DNA of 64,000 nucleotides, from assembly GCA_961205875.1 (NCBI GenBank), contig OY540810.1, forward strand, positions 5,952,001 to 6,016,000, in the 5' to 3' direction. The notes under the pieces are model-generated. The model was not told the DNA's origin, did not search any database, and worked only from the letters and a program-made list of their open reading frames with translations. This DNA is from Sialis fuliginosa (lineage: Eukaryota; Arthropoda; Insecta; Megaloptera; Sialidae). Made by a program: the position numbers and the translations under genes. This document shows positions 48,728-60,700 of this stretch, piece after piece (within the stretch, counting starts at the first letter, position 1; each line of letters starts with the position of its first letter).

Positions 48728-51700
48728 TCAATCTTCATCATCACTTAAAATTATTTTCAGCCTTTTAATATTTCTAGACTTATCTTCAAAGCTTTTATTA
48801 ATTTTTTTATCTTCGTTATCAGAATCACTATCGATAATGTTAAATTTACGTTTTTCTATGCTTTCAGAATTTGATGCTATATCTAAAGATGCTCCTGCTG
48901 AATTATCTTCATTATCTTTGTTTTCTTCTTCCTTATCACTATCAGAATCAATGTTACTTATAATTCTTGACTTGCGTTTTAGTTGGTTACTTTCAACAGA
49001 ATCTTTTGAAGGATTTGAAACTATATTATCAGGAAAATTATTTGTTATAATATCATTGAGTTCATTTTCTGAATCACTATCAACGATCATTTTTGATTTT
49101 TTAGTAACTTTTTTATTTTTATAATGCAAATTCAAATTGTTACTATCATCATCAAAAATATTAACGGATTGTCGATGTGAATCAAGTTCACCTTGAACCG
49201 TTGATATATCTTTACTTTTTAGATTATCAAAATTCCTCGAAGGCTGTGAATTTATATTACTTTCTATATCACTATCAGAATCATTTTCTTGTAAGATACG
49301 AGATCTACGTTGATTTGATGTATTTATTTCATCATTATCTACTTCATCTAATAAACTACTAATTTCTTCATTAGTTTTCAACACTTTTGGTTGACTTTTA
49401 TTTAAACTCTTGGCAGGTTCTTCGTTTTCCTTTTCATAATCTTCATCATTGTTTTTTCTTATGATCGATCTTATTTTATTAAAGACATCTTCGTCTGATG
49501 ATTCATTTTGATCGTTCTGTTCATTAACTTCTTCAGGAATAGTCAGACGATCTTCTATGGCTTCATTTAGTATTTCACAATGTTTGCGTAAAGTAGTAAC
49601 AGTTAAATTTGACGGAATTCGCCAATATGCTTCCTGAAATTTTCAAATCTTATAATTTCATAAGTTTATAATAATTCTAATAGATGGCAGCACAACCTAT
49701 ACAGTACTGCCATCTGTTAGTGTTGACTAACAAACACACATGAAAAATCAATAAGTACTTGAATAATATACCAAGAGAGGACTACTACTGTACCTGTTCA
49801 GTGAAAGGTTTTGAAATTCCAAATGCTTTTAACAGTTTTATGAATGTTTGGTTTTCCATAGCAATAATTGATTCTTCGCTGATTGGTACGAGTGGAACTC
49901 CTTCATCATCTTGGCTGTCATCTTGTTCTAAATCATCAGCAGCTTCAGAAAATGATTCATGTAACCATTTTAGTCCTTCTTTCAAACCTAGAAAATATAT
50001 TCATTTTATCAAATTCTTTCACTAAATACTTCCTAATTAAATTCAAATAAAAAAAAAAATTACCAGATTCTGTCAAATTTAAAAGAATGCGTGCAAGTTC
50101 TTGATCAGACACTTTTTTGTTTTTGCTAGGTCTAGATTTTGATGGTCCTTTTCTACTAGATGTGGTTTGTTTAGTTCTATCATCATCAGAATCGGAATCA
50201 CTATTTAAGTTATCATCAGAGGAACTATTTGAATTATCTGAATTATTTCCACCTAAAAAAAATAAATTATATAACACAATTGGTATTTTAAAATATACCT
50301 ACTATTGGACCAAAAGATTATAAGATTATAACATGATAATTGCATAAATGTGATTTTTCAGGAGAGTAATTTGAAAGTTTGAAGTATACATGTTTTTTTC
50401 AGACATAAATAAAATATCACTTATTTTATTAACCAGAGGGGGAGTAGGGAGAACTGGTTAATCAAAATCAGCGTTGTCTACGCTCACAGAAACCACTGAA
50501 AATTTTAGGCCCATGATGTTATTAAGGTGAGGCGCTCTACTGAGAGAGGACCAAAAACAAAAAAGGTTATCTATATTAATCTATAACAATTGCCAGGACT
50601 TCTGAATGATAACTAAAAAAAAGCTTAATGAATAGTTTTTGAGATTTTTTGTATTTTTATTAAATTATTTTTCTGAAAATGAAAATTTAAAAATCGATAA
50701 AAAGTATAGAACTGATTTTGGTATTTAAAAAATATCACAAAAATGTTCATAAATATTAAAATTATTATGGTAGGTTATTAAAAATTTTTATAATTTTCGC
50801 CAAACAAAAAATCGGTGGTTGTAATTTGTCAAAAGATTTCGACACATGACTATAATTTTGAAGATTATCAAATTAAAATAGAAAATAAAAAAAAGTAAAT
50901 AGGATTTTTTTATAATGTCAAAAACTCTAGAAATATCATTAAAGACGTTAAAATGTCGTATGAACGAACCTCTACTACATACATAATAAATGTCGTCGTC
51001 GTCGTCACACTGTTGAAACGTGATGTATGTACGTATATTTTTTAATTTCGGGAACATAAACCAAAACATTATGGTACCATAATGTAACGCGTGACTAAAA
51101 ATAACATTGTTCATAATGAGTTTTGAAATTCAAAACACGCGGCTCGCATACACATTTGCCAACGCACAATACTTGTCTAAGTACTTACGAGTTTAATAAA
51201 ATGGTTTATATTCATTTAAATATATAAATACCTGCGCATATTTTGTTATATTTTATACTGTAATTGTCATCATTTTTAAACTTGTTAAAGTTGTCTACAC
51301 TCAAACACGTCTAAGGCGAATTACTCTCTTAAATTGAATCAGTGAGAATTTCATTGATTTGTTCATTGAACGTTAAAGCCACTGAAAATCAGTGGTCTAT
51401 ACCAGTTCTCACTGATCAACCAGTGATTTTGGCCATATTAACAATAATCCACTGAATTGTTCAGTGATTAAAAGTGGTCTACTTTTCACTATTTCTCAGT
51501 GCAGAGTCATTAAAAATACAAATATTTAGGTACTCTTATAATTTATTCAATAAGTATGATTTAGCTAAAAAAAAGTTAATACAAGTTTTGAGGCTTCCGC
51601 GGTGATCTGGATATGGATCTTGGTTTCTGGGTATAAGCCGCGTCAATTCGGTCGTGCTATCGGCCAACGTTTCGTGACACAATGCAGTGGACATTTTCTT

Positions 51701-54700
51701 AGAAGAACCCTGAAGATTTTCACTGCAATATGCGACGAAACGTTGGCCGATGACACGAACAAATTGACGCGACTTACACCTTAATACGATAATGTCCAAA
51801 AAACGCATTTGGTAGTGTTGTGGTAACATATGCGATAAGGACGTTTTAAAACAACTGGTTGAGGAAAATCTACCCGAAAATGAGTGTAAATATTAAATGT
51901 CTACCACATTGGACCATTTGCAGCAATTAAACATTTCACAAAAAGTTAATGTAAAAATTTGCCTATCAAAAAAAAAAACAAAAAACAACAAACAAACAAA
52001 CATGAAAAACCTTCTACTAACCAAATAAAAAATTTAAGAGTTGAAAAAGTCGGGATTATTTGTTAGATTCTTTAAATAGTAAACATGAATTTTTAAAATA
52101 ACGAATTATTTCGACTTGAATTATAACAATCATTTATTAATTATTTTTAAAAATAAATCATGGCCACCACACGACTTTTTAAATACATCATTTTAAAAGA
52201 AACGGTAGAAAATTTTTAGATAATCATATTCTTGGCAACTCTTAAATAAAACAATTATAATATAAATTATAGTCTTTACAATTTTTATTTAAAAAATGAT
52301 AAGAAAACTTCAAAATTAGTAATGCTTTTCAAAAATATGAAGTACACATCTACAGCATATAAGAATCTTAAGGGGGCAGACCCAGTTAGAATTAAAAAAA
52401 AATCCATTTTTTTTGCATTTTCTCAAAGTAGAATATTTCAAAAGTATTCTCTGAAAATTTCAGACAAATGTCCTGTACATAGACGATTCAGTGTAAGTTC
52501 CAAAATAAATTTTTTTATCTGCATGCAAATCGTACTCAAAACTTTAAACGCGTTTTTCGCGAAACCATGTTTTCGAAGTCGGTGATCACTGTAACTTGAG
52601 AACGGCTTTGTCGATCGGTTTGAAATTTTTCTCACTTATTAGTGTTTTCCGGATGAACGAAGGATTTTTTTGGACGATTATTATTTTTTTTATAGCCGAA
52701 AGTGCGAGTGAAATTTTAGTCGAATAAAGAACTTTGACTTTCAATATCCCCCATTTTGTGAAAATTCAAAATTTTTCAAATCCCTTTGTTTATCCGGAGT
52801 ATTATGTCATTAGCTAATTATCCCTTTTTTTTATTTCAGATGATCTAGTGACGAGCAGCAGTGATCACGGCAAAACACTTTTTTTATGGACTCCTCCCAA
52901 ATTTGCTGTTTCCCACTTATTTTTTAATATTTTGCCATAAAAAAATTACAATATTTTCTGTAAATACATATCTTTCATATGGAAAAATATTTGTTATTAA
53001 TTATTTTAATGCGTGGCCAGCAAAAATCTTAAAAAAGAGCTTTTTTTGGAAGTCCCAACTGGGTCTGCCCCCTTAAGTTAAAAATTTAATGCGTGCTATT
53101 TTCACCATTTTGGCTGTAGAGCGATCACAGACGGACAGACAGATATCATTAAAATAATGACCGTACGTGATTCTGGAACCAAAGAGTCGTTAAAATGTGT
53201 AATTTCGATGAAAACTCGAGTTATTACTTTTTTATGATTACTAAATTTATATTATCATACCTATACTATACGTTTCATGCATGTATAAAAAAGTAAAAAA
53301 CCCGAATCAATAAAACACTATCTATAAATTTTATAATACTTGGTCAGTGAACGTGTTAAAACGTAGCAGAATTCGTTCAATAAGCACCATTAACATTGTA
53401 ACAAAAAGAGGCACAGACGATGATGAAACAATATTTTGTGGCCGCCTGCCATTTGTGTGTGTATAAATTTCATTTAACGGGAAACAATAGAGACCGCCAG
53501 CCCCTCCCCCCCACAACGTGAATAGTTCATCAATGTTTCATATATTAATTGAATACACAAACACACCCCAGGTTTCATCCCATTGCAGAGCAAATATTGA
53601 ATCAGGAACTCTAAATTGCCTCCGCCAGCGTTTTACAGACCGCTCGAGTTTTTATTTTATTTTTCGTGTGTTGGTTATTAGTCAGGGTTGGATTTATAAT
53701 AAGAAAATAATAATAATATTAAAATAATTATAATAAGATTATAAAATTTTAATGATTTTAAATACAATTTTCGATTGTTGATGCCGCAATTTTCTTAAAT
53801 TATTATTGTCAATAAATGGGCTCTGTTTGCAAAAAAAAAAAAAAACATTTTGATACTTTTTAGAATTGTTTTTTTTTTCGACTTGACAAGAAAACTACTC
53901 AGGAAAAATAGGGCTCTAGGCGAGGTTCCAATTGCGGGTCCCGTTACAAGACCAAAACTAAAAATAATATTTCAGCAAAAATTAAAAAATTGCCAACATT
54001 AATATCTGAAGATTTTTTTTTAAATTTAGGCGCCCAGAAATTACAGGCCCTAAGCAGTTGCTTAGGTTAATATGTCTGGTCCTGAAACTACTGAACCCAT
54101 TTAGATTAGACTTTCACTGTTAAAAAACCTAATGTCCGGTATTATAAAGGAGCTCGCAAATTTTGCAAGCTTGCAAACACTTTCAAACGAGGTATCAAAC
54201 TTGTATGACAGTTCCCTTTGAGTTTTTAACAGATAGTTTCATGCGCAGTAAGGGAATATTTACAGTTTTTACTCAAGATTAGTAAATACACTTCAGTAAA
54301 TATACTTTACATACCTTTGTTTTTACTTCCTATGCATGAAACTATTTGTTAAAAACTCCAATAGAACTGTCATAGAAGTTTGATATCACATTTGAAAGTG
54401 CTTGCAAGCTTGCAAATTTGCGAGCTCCTTTATAACACCGGACATAAGACTAGAATTAGTTAAGGCTATATGATGATTAGGACATGATTTGGGATATGAT
54501 TGATTTATAGTTGATCATTGAAATTATTTAATAAAAATTTATTAAAATGTTAGTGATTTGATTTCGAAATAACCATGCACGATGTCACGAGGAATTTCTA
54601 GTAATTAATAATTTTTCAATTATGGAATACGTTAATAATGTTATTAAATTAATTTTTAATAATTTAAAAGTTGAAAATATCAAATATTGACAGTTGATAA

Positions 54701-57700
54701 TTATTTATATACAGGGTACGACATATACAAAGGACTGTATGGAAAAATGTTACTTAGAATTAGTTTCATGAGAAAAATAAGATCTTTGTTATGTTTAATG
54801 AACGTTTTCAAGATTATTTTATTTTTGAATTTTATTCTACTTGAAAAGTCTAACATCTTTGGTAGGAAACATTTTTTTCCGGATCATAAACTATTCATTT
54901 TCGAATAAAATTGTAAGACAGAAAAAGTACTTATAAAATTCTTATAAATTATAAATTCTTTATTGTTTCATTTTTTTATCTTGAAACTTTTATTTTGAAT
55001 TCTTTTATCGTAAAAATTTACAATTTAGATATTTTTAAATATAGAAACAAATTTAAAATTTACTTTGAACGAAAGAAAAAATTAATGGACAAAAGCTTGT
55101 ATCACATTTCAATCTAACAAAGATAAAATTATAAATGTATAAGTAAACGAGATTGTAATTTTCATAAATACGAGTACCATACATCAACCCCTTTCACAAA
55201 GCAGCGCATTTATATAATAAAACTGTATTCAACAAACACAATTTAATTTCCCAGCGGATATAATAATGAAATAACGTTTTGTTAAGAGAGAACGCACACT
55301 TTATGCACTTTGCAGTGAATAATGAATTTATCAAGAACAGCCAATGAAATATCGCTAGTTTCATGAGGAATGTCGGCTTTAATAACATCAGACGTTAGCG
55401 CAAATCAGTCACTTCAAAACACGTTTAATTCCATTCTTGGTATGAACTTTGAATTTGTCTATCCGTGTTCCCCTTTTAATGCTTGTGGCGAAAACACATG
55501 TTTTCAATGAAATTTATCATGCCACAATCCGCAATTGTTACGAATGGCGCAGCAGAGCTGTATTAAACAGATTGTATTTCATTACTTGACGTTTCGACTC
55601 TCATATCAGTTTCAGAAACACTTCTAAAGATTTCGACACGAGAGTCGAAACGTCAAGTAACCCCTCACCCTCTCCCATCAAGTTCGCTACTGATTACGTT
55701 TACTATTTTACTATATTTTCATATACAGTGAAACATCGATCTATGCAAAGGCATGTTTGCATAGATGATTTGTCCATCAGTGGAGAGCTGTTAATTTTTT
55801 TTTGTAGTTTTATATAATTTTTATTTATTTACCTAACTTGATTTTTAAGTTACATAATGTATATGTAACCTTTTTAATCTACACAATTCTTTACCGGTTT
55901 AGGCAGCGTATTGCAAAAAATCACGCTGACCGCAAACTTTTTTCTGACTTGATTGACTATTATCGTCTCTGCTTATTCATTATGTTACCTAACGTAACAA
56001 AATATATACTAAAACCTGAGCAAAGAACATATCTATGAATTTAAAAAAAAACACGAAAATCGGATAAGTGATTCTCGAGTGATAAGCGCACTAACGGACA
56101 GACAGATAGATATACTGTTAGTATACTATGAACAGTGTTATACTGGCAAGTTTTCGCCCGTCTGCAAAATATTTTATGGATTTTGTGTTTATTTTTATTT
56201 GTTTGTTAAATGTACATATAATAAATCAAATATTTTTTTTTAGATAAAGCTATATAAGAGACATTAACTTACGTATTATATACAGAAGAAAGTAAGTCAT
56301 GAATTCAATTGACAATATAAGTATTGTAGTTAAAAATTAAAAACCCATATACCTATACCAAATTCTTTTAAATTGAAAACTTTAAAATAAACAAATGATG
56401 AAATTAATAACTAATTAAATTGCAAAAAGTAACTTTTATATTATAAAAATTTGCAACATAAACAAATGGATCGCATAAAGCAAAAATTATTACAATAAAT
56501 AATTAATCTTTCGATCATTTTCAAAACCAGTACCTATTACTGTTAATTCTAAACCAAAACGTTGTTACTAAGCGAATGATCAAATAACCGTGATTTTTTT
56601 GTTTTATACAATCCACCAGATTAAAATTTTATTATAATAATTACAACTCGTTTTACAATTAGCAAAATTTATTTTATTCAAATTGATGACTTTTGTTTTG
56701 TTACGCTTGTATAAATACTGTAAGCAATAAATGCGTAGGTAAATTATTTATGATTCATTCATTGATAATAATCCTCTTTAAACAGATAATATAGGTATAA
56801 TTGAATGATTAACTCATTTATTGAATGTACAACAAAATATACTAAAATAAAATACAAAATTTTATCACACAATGAAAACTGCATGTACGTATGTAATTGA
56901 ATATTTATTGAAAATTTAACACGATCGGAAATCCACAAACCTCCGAGCTATGCCTCTAGGTAACATTATTTAAAATTCACAATTTTGAATGATCTGTATG
57001 TAGGTACAGATGAAATTTGTAAAAGTATTATTATTAATGTATATAGTGCATAATATATTATTATGAAACTTCTCGACTAATCAAATTTATATATATTATA
57101 TATTAAATTATTTTGAAACATTGTGCGAATTAATAGAATCAATTAGTACTGCTTTTACAAAATTATGAGGCATTTCACGTCAAATATAATTAATCCGTTA
57201 TTTTTTTCTAACATATTTAAGATGAATTTTTGTAAATTAATTTTTTTATGTTCAATCATTAACAACTTTAAATGTAAGGTATGTAAAAAATATAAAAATG
57301 GGGTAACATATTTTTTGTCTTGACACAGCCATCAAACTTCCATGTCTCGTTTTTAATAGAGAATTTTTCGATTAAAGTTAATAGTTTCCATTACTTTTTT
57401 CATATGAATAATTATTATCAAGTAAAATTTTAGTGAAAATTTCTAAATGCAAAAAAATAGTTAATAATAATTAATTAATCACTTTAGTTGGGGCTAGGGG
57501 GGTGGGTCCCGCTCCCGGTGACACCCTCAAGGGAGTGTCATCTGTCTAATATACCTCATTTTTTGGTTGTTTTAAGCTTCCAAGGAGTAAAATGTGTAAA
57601 AAATTGAGCTTATTGATTTTTTTGTCATTTAAGTAGTGATAACCGTTCAATTTATTTAAGAAAATAGATATTTTTTCTGTTGTTAAAAATTCACAGGGGT

Positions 57701-60700
57701 GACGCCTGCCTAATGTGTAAAAAACAAAATCTACTGACTTTGGGGGGTTGACACTCGATTTTCGTTCCGGGTGTTACTCCCCTAGCGACGCCACTGTAGT
57801 TCATACAACGAAAGACGCGTGTTACACCTGAATATACCCAGGGGTGTGCTGGAGCCGGTTGTTAAGATTTTTGAAAATCGGCGAGCAGGTTGTTAAATTA
57901 TTCCGCGAAAAGAAATTTTGGCCATTTTTTTGATTTTCACGCGTTTCGGCTCTACGCTCTATTTGCTCTTTTTCTCAGTTCTGCCAATTGTTTTGAAATT
58001 TATATTCCTAAAATTTTAATAATAAAAAAAGAGCTTGCAGCAATTCAGCTTTAGCCGCGCTATTGAATCGCAAATTACGCGAAAGTTATGTTGCTAAATC
58101 GTCAGGTTATGCGATTTACGTATAAAACAATGTAAAATAAAAGTACGCGATAGTCTCTGCTAAATGTCGCTAATGTTTTTTTTTTTTGTAGCGAGTAAAA
58201 AAACCACTCCATTTTGTCAATAAATAGTGTTCATTCTAGTACTTAAGTATATCATAATCTAATATTTGATATAAACATATAAAAAGAAATTTGAACGAAT
58301 AAGTATTTAATAAGACATGATCCTGTATTGTTAGTTACAATTAAGGTGTTGGTAGACTGATATATCTCTAAAGAAAGAGAGTTATATCCAGGTGTTTCAT
58401 CTTGTGACAGAATAATCAATTAGAGAAAACGACGCCAGCCGTAACACAGCGCGCGTCTTGACACAACTAATGCAAGATTGTAAATTCCTAATCGAGTGAA
58501 ACTTTCCTCTCGTATCTGTCTCTCTCTCCTTCGTCCTATTGTACCCTGTGTCCACTACACTATGGCTAGGTGTAATGTTTTGTGTGTGTGTAAGAACGCG
58601 TGTAATTTGCGCGTCTTTGTGGACCCGTGAACTCCTCCAACCACCCCATTCCGCTTTACAAGAGACTAGAGATTAATGAAGACGGACGACCCGTTGGAAT
58701 ATCATAGAAGCACGTAGGTGCGTCTTCATTAAGATTATTTGAGATTAGCTTTGTTTATTTGTATATGAATATTTGAGCGTAAACAATCGCATTATCTACA
58801 TTTCCACCATTAATTGTATGTTTTGATTAATATATTATGACTAATTACGTGAATATCACTATTATATTTTTAACGGGTGTCAATCAAAATCTCTTATTTT
58901 AATTGACAGATCAAGTAAATATAAAATTATACCTATTAAAGACCCTCGCGATCTCCTTCCCTTTTTAAAAACAAATTAAAACTCATAAACTAACAAAGAA
59001 GTAAATTGAAATAGTTAATATCTCAGCTTGGCGCGATCCTACAGACTCAATTTTTTTTAAATGTAGCTTACACTATTATCTTTAAGAGTATCACGCACTT
59101 AAAGACCCTCGCGACCTCCTCCCCTTTTTAAAAACAAATTAAAACTCATAAACTAACAAAGAAGTAAATTGAATAGTTAATATCTCAGCTTGGCGCGATC
59201 CTACAGACTCAATTTCTGTGGATCCAATATCCGGGACGAAGCTAGGAGATATTTTAGTGTAAAACGAACCGATTTTAAATATTCTTGTCCAATTTAATAA
59301 AAGTTAAATTTAGCGTTATTTTAGTTGAAAATAAGAACTCAATGTCTGCTGCAATTAACTGTTTTTAAATAGTATTAACATTGCTGACAATAGCCTTAAC
59401 TAATTCAAAAGTCTCATTAAAATTGGTTTAGTAGTTTTTGTGTCAAGTCGGAACAAATATTTACATACAGAAAAAATTCGAAAAACTATTGTAACTATAC
59501 TTCCAGTAATAAATTAGTAGATTCTGCTATGTTCAGCCCATCAGCAAACTAGTAATTTATTTTGTGTTCCCATGTAACCGTACATTAGGTATATTATATA
59601 AAGGCATGCATACACAGTAATACATATACACTCACACACCCAACAAACACTACTGATCTGTTGGAAATGGTTTTGGCCGAGTGACATTAAAATTAAAGAA
59701 GTTAGTCAATTACTAATATACCTATATATTAATAACTAACATTTCCTAAATGACTAATAATTATAACAAAAAAAATATCATTTTAATTATCTTAATGGAA
59801 TTAGCAAGAACGTAAATTCATAAAAAAAAAAAAAAAAAAAATGGAAACTCCTGAACCGGAAGAGAGAAACCTGGAAACTCAAGATAAGATATTTCGAATG
59901 ATACCTAACTTGTCTATTTAAGGGCACATGGTCAGGGCTATACAGATGTTACCAAATTTTCCTTATTCTCCTAAATATATTGCTAAATCAATGTAGGTAT
60001 ACAAATTATATTTTCTCGTAATACGTAGATACGTATATAATTAAAAATGATATAACGTATTATATAATAATACCATGATTATTATTAATAGTACATCAAA
60101 GAATATTTTTAAGATTAACGAGTATATTATATCGTATATAAAAAAACTTACCATGAAATTCTCCACCTTGTGATTTTCTTACACGTTTCTTGTATACTTC
60201 TTTCTTATCTTGAATTAATCCCAATTCTAATAACTTTTCCACTACCCTCTGCTTTGATCTTCTTACTGTTAATCTGTCTACTATACATCCTAGAGGATCT
60301 AAATGAATAGATATAAATTTGGTAGATAAATATTGCTGTCTTCAGTTTAATCTAAGTATTGCGATTATTGGGACATATATTACTTTAATTGTACGTATAA
60401 ATTTCTATTTTGAAATTGTTTTCTTAATAATGATTTGAGTTTTCAAATATATGTTTACTATAGTTTTATTTGCCGAAATGATTTTATTTATTTGCACAAA
60501 AATAAAAACTATCATACTTAGAAAATATTATAAAATCTTACCCATGGCATTTCTATTTTCATCGAACAAAATTCGAAGTTGATCGATTTCTTCTTGGACC
60601 CACTCCTTCGGCGGTCTCTTACTGCTCTTTTTATAGTCAGACAACAGACACATGTCTTTCAATTTTTTTAACACCATTCTCCTCGTTTTTGTATTGTCTA

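Larger units (their letters stand above)
50253..60151 (-). other. 9.9-kb timeout intron 5, filled with mobile elements
   Basis: The flanking exons are in phase (one base plus two bases make a Gly codon), so no coding exon is required between them. The intron holds an inverted module (51639-51773), a TTAA-flanked element (52372-53072), a family A foldback (54132-54446), a second inverted module (55583-55659), a dispersed repeat (55902-56099), a degraded element (57483-57799), a tandem duplication (58936-59213) and an A21-type tract near 59822. No nested gene was recognised on either strand. Confidence 0.7.

Noticed and set aside
48837-49124. 95-codon Ser/Leu-rich plus-strand frame
   Set aside because: It is the antisense shadow of the acidic timeout tail; Asp/Ser codons read backwards give Leu/Ser/Phe.
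50788-51114. 108-codon minus-strand frame within timeout intron 5
   Set aside because: Residues such as long Ile/Phe/Tyr runs reflect AT-rich DNA; CDDDDD comes from a GTC microsatellite near 50991-51005.
52322-52635. Frames of 87 and 65 codons on opposite strands
   Set aside because: Both lie across the left part of the TTAA-flanked element and have no transposase motifs.
53685-54076. Possible hAT element between CAGGGTTGGATTTA and GGTCCTG
   Set aside because: The ends match poorly and the flanks show no direct repeat.
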